Source: Enoplolaimus lenunculus
Lineage: Eukaryota; Nematoda; Enoplea; Enoplida; Thoracostomopsidae
Direction of reading: 5' to 3'
Assembly: GCA_030248215.1 (NCBI GenBank)
Contig: JASANG010003966.1
Location: 1 to 64,000, forward strand
Length of the DNA: 64,000 nt
The position numbers were made by a program, and so were the translations under genes. Under the pieces are notes generated by a model. It did not search any database and was not told the DNA's origin. It worked only from the letters and a program-made list of their open reading frames with translations. Shown piece by piece: positions 1 to 12,293 of this stretch. Position 1 is the first letter of the stretch; every line of letters begins with the position of its first letter.

Positions 1-1045
1 ACGAACTTCTCACAGTCCTGTGCAAATTTTTTAATTATAAAGTTAAACCACAAAAGATTTGGTTTACATTTTTGAGTGACTTTGTTGCAGGCAAACCAAA
101 ATTAAAAGAGCGAAAACCAAAATATCCAGTTTGTATAATGACATAAATAAATCCAGGTGAGTTTGGTCGAAGTTTGGACAGTTGTTTAGTCTATAAAACA
201 GCAGGCGTGCAGGGTAAGGTGACACTAAAAAATCTAATTTTGGATTAAAATACAATTGCAACGAACTCGCAGTTGACAGCGAAAACAAATCCCAATAAAC
301 ATCTGTTGTCTCTGAAATTAATGCAAGGACGCTTGTGTGAAAATCTATGTCTTGTCGCATAATTTTGTGCGCGGTTTAAAAGGGATTCCCGTTCTCAAGG
401 TAGAAAACTTATGACCAGGAGGGCAGCGCAGAAACTCCTGTATTACGGCTAGGAACGCCGCTGAATTGGTAGTAAAAATTACAAGCATAAGTTTGGCTGG
501 GAGAACTGGAAAAGTGAAAACTTCATAAGCCTGGATATTACCTGGTTCGGTATGGAAAATCTGTAGCGTGCAGTTTGTTTGGAAAACGGTAAAAGTGGAA
601 GAGGTTTTACTGGTTAAGTGGGAAAGTCTAAAGTAGATTTTGTTTGGAAACGCCCCTAACTTCCTCCTCAACGAAAAACTCCCCCACCACAACAACAAAC
701 TTTCACGTTAATAAGACAAATTGTGGGACGCCGCGGCGGTTTAAAGGGATAGTAAGCAGAAGGGGGGCTGCCACTCCCCAAGCCCGCGCACTAAGCGGTT
801 CTCAGTTCTCATACTGATGTATGGCGCCAATCCCAAGAGGAGTGGGGGTCACTGACCCCACTTTGCGTATAAAACTTACCAGTAGTTTTCGACCGTCCTT
901 TTTCGAAACAAAAAATGACGGGCTTATTAGTAGCCAAAACGTCTGACACGCTCTTTGCTCGATATAAACCTGTGCATCGTAGCTCACGTAGCAGCTGTAC
1001 ACATGTCTGCTGGTCGAATATACGAATATAAACCTGTACTTTATA

Positions 1046-1690
1046 TCTTTCCTACCAAACCACGTGAAAACAAGCGTTCAAATTTTCCACTTTTTCCGTT
1101 TTCAGAACCTCGTCTACACGTCTAACTTTTCCTACCAACCAAAAGGAATCCTAAACCTACGCTTGAGTTTTCCACTTTTCCCGTTTTCCAAACCAAACCA
1201 CACATCCTAATTTTCCAAACAAACCAAGGATGCGGTTTTTCCCTATCAGACCTAGAGGAGTGTGCGTATACGTTTGACTTTTCCAGTTTTCCTGTTTTCC
1301 GAAACTCGCCTACACCTCTAACTTTTCCTACCAAACAAACGGAATCAAAAACCTTCGCTTGAATTTTCCACTTCCAGTTTTAAAAAACCGAACCACACAT
1401 CCCAATTTTTCAAAGCAACCAAACGATTCCTACCCTACCAGGCCTAGAAAAACCTATACGTGTAACTTTTAAACTTTTCTTACCTCCGAACCTCGTCTAA
1501 ACCTCTAACATACCCTGCCGAACTAGAGAATATTCAGACGTCTGAATTTTCCTTTTTCCAGTTTTCCCAGCCAAAGGTATACTTGTGGTTTTTCCTACCA
1601 AACAAGCGGAATTCCTAGCCGTCACGCAATAAGTTTTCCAGTTTGGAAAATGGGAAGACCCTGTGTTACAATTGGCCAGAAAAGTTCCAA
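1046..1690. repeat. Tandem repeat, about 190-bp unit, three diverged copies
   Basis: The marker CCTCGTCTACACGTCTAAC at 1109 recurs as CTCGCCTACACCTCTAAC at 1306 and CCTCGTCTAAACCTCTAAC at 1492, giving spacings of 197 and 186 bp. Between markers the order of TTTTCCTACCAAAC, TTTTCCACTTTTCC and ACCACACATCC blocks is repeated. The strand is strongly pyrimidine-rich. Sequence at about 490-660 carries purine-rich complements of the same blocks (GGAAAAGTGAAAAC), suggesting an inverted partner. Confidence 0.7.
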
Positions 1691-2764
1691 CAGTGATTAA
1701 AACTGCATTTAAATATCTACCTGGCAAGTTTTTTATATGTCGATCAGCTGTTCTTTCTGCGTTACGTGAGTGTTCAACATCTCATGGACAATCTCACGCC
1801 CAGTTTGAGTATGAGAAATATGAATGAAATATCGTTTTTGTGAGTTAACTTGAATCTTAATATACTGAACCAAAGTGCATAATACAAGAGTATACAATTC
1901 TAGGGGTTTCGCTTTGTGCATGGTATAAAATGTACTACCGGGCTGACACCCCTTATTTTACAGAGTTGGTAGGTAACGCTTGAAACACAGCATACGTTTG
2001 GGTTTTAAAAGTATAAGGAGAGCATCTTTGGAATATTAGAATATTTTAACATGCGAAATTGACAAAATCGGTGAAGTTGACACCCTAAATAAGGGAGGTT
2101 GACCAAAAACACAACGTGCAGTTGGCACATTCTTTTGTTTACAGAATCTAAGCACCCAGGTGCGCGCTTTTGTAACAAGTCGTTATCGACTCTTGACTTA
2201 ACTAATTTATCAGTGGATGCTCTGGTGCATTTTCGGCCATAGGTTTCTGCTATTTCAATAGCCAAAACGTTCAACTTATTACAAGTGTTATCGTTATAAT
2301 CCGCCGTCCAACGCCGCAAGACAAATGCAGCGCAAAATTTACCGTAATCAACATCATCTTTGAGCGGTCGGGTCTTAAGACTATAAAACGAAATCCTCAA
2401 AGGCAACCTTTAGAATTGACCATAAATGGTTTTATAGGACTTTGAGCAAAATGTACGGTAATTAAATTGACTTATTTCCATAGGCATTGGTATAAATTTT
2501 TAATAATATTACTGTTTCATTTTACGCTATTGTGTGTTATACATACTACTAAAAACAAAAATAGGTAAAGATATTTTCAACAAAAATCGATAATGTGAAG
2601 TAGGTACCTTACAGCCAGGAATTATTAGTAGAGAAATCGAGAAGCTAGAGCGGCAGAGACGATTTTTGTAATATGGAAATACTCTTGTAAAAGTCGAAGC
2701 ATTTAAAGACTTTTACAATTAATATGCTTTGCCTACAGCATACGTGTTCGCCTATAAAAACTTT

Positions 2765-2949
2765 GGCCAATGAATCGAGCAGGGCCGTAACATTTGCTTA
2801 AACAACATTTACCTGAAGCCTAAGCCTAAGCTTAGAAACTAGTTTATACCTTCGCCTAAGCCTAAGGCTAAGCAATAAGCCTCCAACCTTAAGCTTACTC
2901 TATGGCAATGCCGCAGAAAATCGTTCCGCCCCCGATCTTTTCATGTGCC
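2765..2949. mobile_element. TTAGGC-bearing MITE, second subtype
   Basis: The left end GGCCAATGAATCGAGCAGGG and the complement of the right end (GGCACATGAAAAGATCGGGG) form imperfect terminal inverted repeats of about 30 bp. Flanks AAAACTTT and AAACCTAT match at 6 of 8 positions as a target duplication. The core is degenerate AAGCCT/TAAGCC repeats. There is no coding capacity. Confidence 0.7.
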
Positions 2950-4394
2950 AAACCTATGCTTGTAGCAAAACAATGTATATCCTAAACTAAATTCTAAATG
3001 TTCCGGTTCACATACAAACGCCAAATTAAAATAACAATAATCCGCGGAGTCTAAATGGCACTGTAAACATACGTGATCCAGAAAGCTAATGACCGTTTAT
3101 TATTGTACAGGGATTAGATTCAGTTAAATAATTTGCAAGAAGTGCAATACCCTGTAGCCAGTACGTAACAGAGAATGCAGTGAGACTCGGCCAAAGTAAG
3201 CTAAAGGTTGCATTCGGAGTTAGAAGGTTGCATTTGGCTTCTCGCTCGCTTGTATCACCATGTTTCTTCCGTTATCTGCGTTTCCCGTAGGTCGCGTCTA
3301 CGTTCCTAGGTTAGCTGCTGTGCCAGAAGGTTCGTAAATTAGAATTGAAGACGCGAAGCATGAAAAACTACGTGAAATTTAAAAACGAAAAACGGTTAAG
3401 AACAATTAGATTTCATTACATTCAGAAATTTCTGAGAAACTAAATGTGCTAAGGTAGATGCAATATTTTTGATGCAGCAGCTATAAACATAGATCTGTAG
3501 CAAAATGATTTAGCTTACAAATCCGCGACCGGAAAAACAAACGTAGTTGCATTCAAAATAATTTGCTTGGATAACAATTGAAGTAGCACTGTGTTTTCAT
3601 GCCAATAATTAACGATTGATGCAATTAGCATCAGAAACGTCCACAGTTCAAGATTCTAGATATCCACCAAGCTCGCTTGTTAGTTCGGCGGACTACAAAA
3701 CTTTTTACATACGTGTAAGTGCAAATGATTGCAATTTAGGAACTCAAAAACTCTCCTTCGAAATTTTTGAAGAGCGTAAACTCTAGTCTTCGCAATTCAC
3801 TGCTACGCCATGACTGCAGTGTTTGTGGAAATTGAAAGGAATTAGGGTTCAAAAATAGGTATCTAAATCTTATTACAATATCTATCCAGCGGTCTATTCC
3901 ATTGGTTCATGGGACAAAAAGAGTACGCATTGCTTCGATTTATTTCGGCTCGCAGGCCCAAAGTTTGGGCCCAACGCGCGCCCGGCCCACTTAGCTCCGC
4001 GGATCCAACATTTGGACCCGAGACCGGTCCAGGCAGGTCCAGGCCCTAGCCAGGCCCGCGGGCCTTGGCCCGGGCCGGTTCCAACCCTGTGGTGATAATA
4101 TGACGGACGATTCGGCCTAGTGTAATCATTCGGGTTCAAAAAGTTAGACTGCTTTAAAGGGAGCTCAATGTTTAAGCCATGGGAGCTAACTCGCGGGGTG
4201 ATCCAGCTCCAGCCATGGAACTTCCCTAAAAACCCGCAATTCGCAGACTCGCCACTGGCTAAAAACCAGAAGCTTGGTCTTTGAGTAGGCTTCGTAACCT
4301 TAGGCACGGCCCTCATCCCTGAGTTACTTCATTAAAATATATCAATTTGCTCACTAATCTTTATGGAATCATATGGTGAAGGTTAAGAAAAACA

Positions 4395-4598
4395 TGTCTG
4401 TCATGTGGGCCCGGAGCCTCCCACCAGCGTAATCTGGCTCTGCCAGAATATACAATTGTACGACATTGTATATATGGTGTAGTCGTCGGTGTCTGAGTTT
4501 AATCAAATTGACACCCCAATGTGAAGCCAGATCGATGATCAGAGTACAAGCATACGACGACCAGATAAGACTGTCTGTCTAGCAATTTCAAATTGAAA

Positions 4599-4629
<31 letters not shown>
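4395..4629 (+). mobile_element. Retroposon-like 3' end with (AAAT)n tail
   Basis: A compact moderately GC-rich segment ends in AATTTCAAATTG followed by about eight AAAT units (4596-4629), as at the 3' ends of many LINEs and SINEs. No reverse transcriptase frame remains and no target duplication was found, so the class is open. Confidence 0.4.
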
Positions 4630-4630
<1 letters not shown>

Positions 4631-5163
4631 GTTTATAAGCATTATTCAATTATGGTTTAAAATTAAGGAAAAAGGAAATTAGGGAAGCGCGGAAAGAAAC
4701 ATCTAAAATGCTTTAACTGATACTTACGCTGCACAAATTGCAGCAGCTGGCGTTACCAAACCCGCCGATTAGCGAGATGGGACCCCCATGTAAGGCATCA
4801 TCATCCTAATTGCGTCAATGGCTAAGAGTAAGCTTGGGTGCATCAATCGAGGGCCCCGGTTCGCAACGGGGGTAGTAAATCGAGGAAAAAATTAAAGGAC
4901 AGGGCAACTAACAAACATGCTTCAAAGCAAAGCAGTTCTGTCCAAAAAAGAATATAAGTTCTGTCCAAGAAAAATATAAAAAAGAAAGGTGTCGGGTTCA
5001 ATATGTTGTGAATTAAAAATAAATAACAGTCCGTATCCGAATAACAGGGGACTTTCTGCGGAAAGACACAATAATTGTCAGTACATCTTCTTATTTGGGT
5101 ACATAAAGTATTACTGTAGTGACCCGAATAAGAGGGGTGCGGTAAGAAGAGGGGTCACCATTT

Positions 5164-5381
5164 TGAGTTCCAATCAATAGGAGTCCGTATCCCTAATAAG
5201 ATTCAGTAAGCGGGTAGAGTCCCTAAGCCCTAATTAGAGTCCATAAATGTCAATTATCCCGAATTGTAATGCATAACTTTTATTTGGTCTCGGCGTCATT
5301 TATGCGCTACATTTAGAGATAATTGAAATACCGCTTACGGGCTCTTATTACGGATACCAACTTCTATTGATTGGGACTCAT
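5164..5381. mobile_element. Foldback/MITE with about 35-bp inverted ends
   Basis: TGAGTTCCAATCAATAGGAG at the left is mirrored at the right by TTCTATTGATTGGGACTCA, and the match continues inward through TATCC..TAATAAG. The same internal motif (AGTCCATAAATGTCAATTA) recurs near 9532-9552, so it belongs to a repeated family. The boundary is approximate and no clear target duplication was seen. Confidence 0.55.
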
Positions 5382-6466
5382 AATGCGGACCTTCTCGTAT
5401 TTATCCAATCTCTTATTTCAGTCTCTGCTATACTTTATTAAGTAGTTTGACACTTTCTTTTCAATGAGGGTGTAAACGGATAGTGAAAATAACGGAAACT
5501 GACACGAATAATGGATATTGAAGTATAAAAATTTGGAAGATGTCTTATTTATCTGCCAACACAATTTAAGCATGCAAATATTCACAGGGTTTTTTTCTAA
5601 TTTTAAAGAAAAAACTGGACACGCCAATATTTCTAGATTTGGAATAATTTTCGAAATTTTATTTCATATCGAACAATTGCAGCATATTTGTAATGAAAAT
5701 TTACGTGATGTTTACGTGATTTACATCTAATTTTGAGCATAAAACTTACAAAAATTCCGGTAATTCCATAACCGAATCGGGACCGGAAACGGACACCGAT
5801 TTTTACAGGAAACGGATATTTGTTTACATCCTGCTTTCTATCCATCGAGCATAAGTCCAAACCTAATTCCTTTTATTGCCAAAGTTGGTCAAAATCTGTA
5901 AATGTCGAGAAATCTATGGTGTAAACTGTACAAGAGCTGAAATATTTTGTAAACATTTGTTCGGATTAAAATCCTCTCGGTGATCGCGGCTATATGATCG
6001 GTTTATTTCCGGAAAATACAAAGTCTTGATTAACTGACTGATAACAGAATGCTGCAACAAAACAATTTTATGTACCTTCATAAGAATATTATGTAGTCTG
6101 AAGGATTAAAACTATAACCTTAATAATAGCTTATATTTTGACGAGTGCTATAAAGCGGCTCTTCGTTATAGTAACCTGATTTTGTGTACCTTTTCTGTTT
6201 TCAATAATCGCGTAAATATCACAGCGCATGGCTGTAAATCCAAAACTTTGCGAATAGGACTTAGAAATTAGAAAAATGATTTGTCGCATCAACAACGTTT
6301 ACGTGGATCCCAACAATATATACATAAATTATAATTTTGGTATATTGCTATATAAAGGTTCGCATGCGCAAAAGCTGCAGAAAGATACATGTTTTCGGTG
6401 TACAACTGGTCGACTCCATTTATTAAACTAACGCAATGCAAGCCGAGGTGTAAGGGGAAAAAATTT

Positions 6467-6669
6467 GACCCATGTTACTGTAAGGAGCGTCCAGGTTTCT
6501 GATGGGTCTATAAAACAGTGGGTTAAGATTGTAGATTACATTTCTTTGCTTAGGTTTATGCTTAGGCTTAAGCTTAGGCTTAGGAACACATTTTTGCAAC
6601 GCTTAGGCTTAGGTTTAGGCTTCGGAATATGCTTAATCTACTGTTTCGCCCGTTAAAGTAACATTGGCC
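6467..6669 (+). mobile_element. TTAGGC-bearing MITE, first subtype, complete
   Basis: The ends GACCCATGTTACTGTAAGGA and CCCGTTAAAGTAACATTGGCC are inverted repeats, flanked by the perfect 8-bp duplication AAAAATTT (6459-6466 and 6670-6677). The core is a run of TTAGGC/TTAGGT units. An 8-bp duplication fits hAT, P or Merlin type transposases; the GG-start favours none decisively. Confidence 0.82.
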
Positions 6670-6699
6670 AAAAATTTTATACACGACCAGCGCTTTGCC

Positions 6700-6975
6700 C
6701 GTCGAAAATATGTTTTTACCTGCGGGTATATTGTCGTAAAATAACCTACCCGCGACCCAACGTTACCCAGTCTTATAGGCAATACAGCGTAGAAATAGTT
6801 TAGTTTATCCTCGTCTGTTATTTGTTACTAAAATTCTAAGAAGCTAGACAATCGTCAATTTTTACCGCGCTATGAAGATCTTTACTCGCATGTGTACCCT
6901 CGTCAAAATTATCTTACACGACTCGGGTTGATCCGCGGGTACACGCGGATCGCTTGCAACTCCGAGTGTATATAG
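6700..6975. mobile_element. Diverged copy of the 25251 hAT-like element
   Basis: Blocks such as TTTTTACC, CCTACCCGCGACCC, AACGTTACCCAG, and GATCCGCGGGTACACGCGG occur in the same order as in 25251-25669. Ends are decayed, so limits are approximate. Confidence 0.4.
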
Positions 6976-7855
6976 CAATGGAAATGCGGTTTTGTATGAA
7001 AGATATTTCTAATTCGCGTTTAATTGGGTTTTCCAATATATCGAATTAGGAAAAAATTTTAGGATCGAATCAGGAATAATTTCGGCGTCAAGATTTCAAG
7101 ACATTCTGTGTTCATAAATATTGATTACCAGTGGTACAACAGAAAATTCAAAATAACGAGTTATGCCGGAAACCTATAAATTTTCGACTTGTGTTGTCGC
7201 TTTGCCATATTTTTCACCTATTGTCTGCCATCCAAAGAATCGTTAGCATCACAATATTTCAGCATAGCAGGACAGATTAGAGGTATACATCAGCACACCA
7301 CAGTTCCCCAGATCCGAAACAGGTCGTTGTCTTGAATCAGAGCAAGATGTCAGCTTTAGATTAGCTTTTCAAACCAGTACACAAACCCTAAATGTATTAA
7401 GGTGAAGTAGATTACGTGTAATTATTAACGTTTTTTCGTCCGAAAACAGAATAATTTTTTCGAAATTTTTCACCACGAAAAAATTCCGTTTGCGGGGGAA
7501 AAAAAAAAAAAAACTTCACCAAATCCGACCGTTGCTTGTCGAGTGTCGCTTTAGATTAGCTTTAAACCACAAACCATTATTAGGTAACCCTTCGAATTCC
7601 TAGAAAATAAAATATTATTGCTAAATCGATTCGCCATATTTTAATAAATGTTGACAGGTTCCCAGCAAATGAAGAATCAATTACAGCGTCCCACATTTCA
7701 AAACAATCGACTTTGCATGTTACCTATTACGTTGAAGAATGCTGTCAGTGACCCCGGAAACACGTTGTATAAATGTTATAATTACGGTTAGCGCTATTTT
7801 GATATATGTACATATATATTTATAAATTTACATATATATGCATTTCAGGGTGCAA

Positions 7856-8252
7856 CCGGAATTATAAAATACTGGAACCGGTAAGTAAAAAATACCGGAA
7901 CCGGAAAACAAAAAGTACCCGTTATCGAAAGTTTTAACGCTATTTGATCGCTTTTAATGGTGTAACACACAATTTAGAATGCCAAACTGTTTAACAAATG
8001 CAGTAGCTGAAAATGTATGATAAACTATATGAGGTAATACATAAATTGAAAATTTTCGCTATACACGCTGTCGGGCAATTTTAGAAAAGTTAAAATAATA
8101 TGCCAATTTGTCTTAAATTTTCGAATGAGTAAAATTTTCAATAATGAAAATACCGGAAAATTCCGGTGAAAAAATACCGGATTTATTATCGGTACCGGAT
8201 AGTAAAAATACGCGATTTTTCCACCGGAACCGGAATTCCTATTGCTGCCTAA
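7856..8252 (+). mobile_element. hAT-like MITE, CCGGAA family, decayed copy
   Basis: It begins CAGGGTGCAACCGGAATT exactly like the element at 56914 and ends ACCGGAATTCCTATTGCTGC, a damaged counterpart of the other terminus. ACCGG repeats sit at both ends. No target duplication is recognisable, consistent with age. Confidence 0.65.
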
Positions 8253-8869
8253 TACATATATGTGTATGTAAATCTTTCTTGAGCGCAAGGGAAGATAACA
8301 AGTAATTTTTGAACATGGAATCCAATAGGTGACTGTTAAGTCTTTTTTTCAGAATCTGCGGAGCTTTCAACAGACGATGTATATATATGTATTCCTGCGG
8401 TTCACAACGTGTACGCCCATGAAACCAATGTGTATAACATTTTACGAATAGTTTTTAGTGTTTTACGAATATTTGTAACTCATTTGCTGTTTTAATAGGT
8501 TGTTTTGTGAATCGAATTTCAATCGAAGTATTGAAGAGTAGCTGAGTCTAGTTTAAAAATGTTTCTCTTCGCACTAAAAGTTTTAGAAGTTTGGTAAAAC
8601 TGCCTTTATTGGAGCGTAATATATATAAACATTGGAATTCTTCGAATTACTAATGAGCAAGTTCTCAGTATCTTATAAACATCCTGAAAAATTAGCACTA
8701 AAACTTATACTACATATCGAAGAATGTGGCCGAAATTAATATTTAACTCCAGTTCAGAGGTTAAATTGTACACTGTGTCTGTAAAAATTAACTGAATAAG
8801 CGCTGTCAACAAGTAAAAAAATGGATTTTGTAAGTATTTTGTATGATGATCTCATGTTATTAACTATAA

Positions 8870-8985
8870 GGGCCTGCCCAGTATGCCTAAGCCTAAACCA
8901 AAGCCTAAGCGTAAGTGTACAAATATATAATCCTAATTATAAGTTTGGCCTATGCATAAGCCTAAGCCGCTCAGTACTTGAATCA
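8870..8985. mobile_element. TTAGGC-type MITE fragment
   Basis: Two runs of CCTAAGCCTAAACC-like sequence are separated by AT-rich DNA. Terminal repeats were not resolved. Confidence 0.4.
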
Positions 8986-9420
8986 CGAATAGCACCGTCT
9001 CCCAGTGAGCAGGTCCGTTTAATTAAGCATTATCTGTATCATATAATAAATAGCAGCTGTAGCCAGAAGTCAAAGTGGTAATCCCTTCAACCAAGAGTAC
9101 ATGATACAACAAGAGTGTGCAACTCTTGGAATTCCTCATGGTACAAGATGTATCCGAGACGCGTTGCGTTTTTGGCCCACCCCCTCATGCAATATACCTG
9201 CTGAGGCGGGATACACAATGTGCCATGGCTCGCACAGGTTGTAGCCCCCTCTAAATAAAGGTGTCGGCCATAAAGGCTACGGCCGGTGGTACGATTTGTA
9301 CCGTATGCGGAACCCCGAAAGTTGCACAATCTTGTATCTATGCATTCTTGTTTCAACCTATTAGGGATGATCATTAACACGAAAGTGTGGAACTGGACAC
9401 AGGAGAAAGAAAGAATTCAG

Positions 9421-9520
9421 CGCCGCGGCGGCCCCCCCCGGGGGGCAAACAACCTCCTTTCCCCCCCCCCAAAAAAAGACACAGCCCAAGACACGCCACC
9501 CAAGACCCAAAGACACACCA
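9421..9520. repeat. Strand-asymmetric C-rich and CA-rich low-complexity tract
   Basis: The tract holds runs of eight to ten C, a GGGGGG run and repeated ACACCAA/AGACCCA. It sits within a copy of the 5164 family and may be a local expansion or a consensus error in homopolymers. Confidence 0.5.
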
Positions 9521-11007
9521 AAACAATTAAAGTTCATAAATGTCAATTAACCCTAATCTTAGGGCGTTAATGACGCCAGGACAAAATAAACTTGAGTTCG
9601 AAACTATAAAGCATACTTAAGTTTTGGAACTACATTTTTAAGTATAACCTTGCATTATCGTTCAAGCTTTTGATACAAGACAAATAAACGTTTAATTCAA
9701 CAGATAGTTGCAATACCGGATATATCTGTAACAAAGGGCAGCGGAGGGGTAGTTAAAAATATATAACAGTACGTAAGTGAATAGCAGGGGGTACCCTCTG
9801 GCGAAGTGATTTAAGTGGTGACTATCCCCCAATTGTGGGGGGTCCGGCAAAAATGTAACGCGTTCTGGTACATTTTGCACAGTACACAGCCCAATTAGCT
9901 ACAAACTCTTCTGCGAGATATGGAATATATCAACCGAAATTCAACGAAAACCTCGAAAAAAGAACTTTTACAGGCTGTGGAATAACCTGCACTGATAAAA
10001 ACTGCCTCGCTAGCAAAAAAATTTTACGCTAAAATTTCCGTTACCCGAATTTTAATCATCGCAAGCGCCTGATTTCTAAGCAGGGATCACACATACACGT
10101 TGCATCCGCATTCTGCCATTGACAGCTACGAAGTTTAGTTCTTTGCACAAATATAGTGGCACAGAGGGAACAGAATAAGCAGAATTGAGTCAAACCTTTA
10201 TCAAAATAATTCAAAATCGTCTTGTCTTGCCTAAAGGTTTTTTATAATACTTCCACTGACAGTAGTTTGGTTTAAATAGCGATTCGTTGTTGTTATTAAA
10301 CCATTGTTGTCTTAAAACAATATGACCCGTTATTAACACGGATGCTGTTTAACTTTTTCCATTAGTTAATTTCGGACTCCGAAGTTTCCAAACAGGTAAT
10401 CGCGTAATACAAAACAGTTGAAAGAGATCACAAGCGTAACGAGCAAGAAGCTAAACGCTATATACGAAAATTTTGGTTTGTGGCTGTCTGATGGGTTTTT
10501 GATCCATGTTCGGATCGTGACCTACATGGACGCCAGCAGTGCGTTTACCATTAGTTTTATTTTATGTGCTTAATATTTCACTGAATACTGAAAATTTCAC
10601 AGTATTAATAAATACAGATTCGTTTCAATTTGGGATTTTTGAACAAAGTTCAGTATTGTGTATTTTTTATTATTTTGCAGGTTATTATTTTTTGCGGTGC
10701 CTCCCGTAAGAGTGATAGCATGTCATTAAAGGCGAAAAATTGAGCGGGCATGTGGCAAAATTTTCACAAATTGACAAACAGAGCCCAAACTAAATGTGGG
10801 GCCAAAACTTTTCAAGGGAATGCCGAGTTCTTGTATGCCCTGATCGGTTTTAAGCTTACGCTTTGAAATACACTGAGCAATAGGGTTTAGCTAGCGAGGC
10901 AAATGTTTACAATTAATTAATATTTGTTTATTTCTCATTACAAATGAATGTTGGCTTTAATGTTGTAACCCTTACAGTGACACCATACTTTTAAAATGTT
11001 TTAATGT

Positions 11008-11165
11008 CTTCCCGCGCCGCGTATCGACGTCGGTCGACGTGCCCCACCGTCCTTCACCGTGTGCCTCCGTCCGTCACCGTGCGCTATCGTACAACGCGCG
11101 TGTTATAACATACGGCGACGGACGGTAACGCACGATGACTTGCGGCAACGAACGGCGACGGACCA
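11008..11165. mobile_element. GC-rich foldback, ends not resolved
   Basis: CACCGTCCGTCACCGTGCG-type blocks on the left are mirrored by CGACGGACGGTAACGCACG on the right around a central ATAACATA. The core matches the foldback at 21667, but the AGGGTTGCGC ends were not found. Confidence 0.5.
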
Positions 11166-11575
11166 CTCTTAGTTTATTCGATCCCATTCTTAAATTTGTT
11201 TCTCTTCAACCTTAAAATGCCAAAGTCTTTTTCATACATTACTACTCTGGTATAGCACAAAATGCAAAGGTTTTCTTTGTGTTTTTCTATTACATTTCGC
11301 GTGTTTAATTTTTCACTGCACAGTTGGTGGCAACTTCCGCTAATTTTACTTTCTACGATAGAAGTTACTGACTGCTATAAATAGCAAACTTTGTCACAAT
11401 GCAGTGTTTTCAAAAATTTAAACAGTTAATTTGAGTCAAGTTTAAACAACCGTAAAACCAGTCATTCGACTGAACTGAGTTTGCGATTTGAAATCTGATT
11501 TCGTTGCGTTTGATGACTATGGTATCTACACTTTTTCACAACAGATTTTTCACGTTTTAGATTGTGGCAAACCTA

Positions 11576-11725
11576 ACGGGTGCGCTATATTAACCGCACG
11601 AAGCCGAACGCCGGCGTGCGGCACGGGACGCGCGCGTAAAACATTAAAAATTATTACACGCTACCGTGCTATGGCATTCGGCGGCGTGCGCCGGCGTCCG
11701 GATCAGAAAAGTATAGCGCAGTCCT
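11576..11725. mobile_element. GC-rich foldback MITE next to TA
   Basis: Ends ACGGGTGCGCTATATT and AAGTATAGCGCAGTCCT are inverted and flanked by TA on both sides (11574-11575, 11726-11727). The core is CpG-rich (GCCGGCGTGCGG and its mirror). Confidence 0.65.
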
Positions 11726-12068
11726 TACTTACGGCTTAGGCACATGCTTAAACTTAAGCTTGCAGAGGAAAACCGTATATCCATGTACCTCGTTTATGGC
11801 GCATTACTGCAGAGTATTGCAAACCCTCACAAGGTTTTAGTGATAAAATATATGCCCTATCATTATTTTTTACCTTTTGTACAACAGGACAAATTGTTGG
11901 TTTATTAAACTCCAAATTGAAGAAAACTGCTGTAACTGTACTACATACATAGCTACTGACAAGCAATAGAACAGCTCAAAGTTCATCGTCTTGAGACTAA
12001 CCACCTATATCGGTTCGCTGGAGATTGTTTATTAAATCTAGAAATTTTATGTAGATAATCCAATTTAG

Positions 12069-12293
12069 TGCTCATGTAAAGATCATGAGCGGAACTTTTT
12101 TCTGCGGGACTGCCATAGAGTAAGCTTGAGCGTTAAACCTATTTTTTGTTTAGGCTTAGCCTTAGGTGTAGGCTTAGGTTTAAGCCTAGGTGTAGGCTAA
12201 GTTATAAATTCATTTTTATGCTTTATTTAGGCTTAGGTTTAGGCTTTGAAATATGCTAAACCTACTGTTACGGCTTTGTTCGACACATTGACC
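12069..12293 (-). mobile_element. TTAGGC-bearing MITE, second subtype, reversed
   Basis: It is flanked by CAATTTAG (12061-12068) and CAATTTAT (12294-12301), 7 of 8 matching. The left part, AGATCATGAGCGGAAC through CTGCCATAGAGTAAGC, is the complement of the right part of 2765-2949, so the copy is inverted. The right end is CTGTTACGGC and later GACACATTGACC. The core is TTAGGC/TTAGGT runs. Confidence 0.78.

Noticed and set aside
2005-2406. 133-codon minus-strand ORF
   Set aside because: The length is near the maximum expected by chance in 64 kb of this composition. The product is not recognised and no clear splice sites flank it.
3894-4316. 140-codon minus-strand ORF
   Set aside because: It lies over a GC-rich stretch of GGCCC repeats ending in a hAT-like CCGGTTCCAACCCTG; low-complexity Gly/Pro product, no family resemblance.
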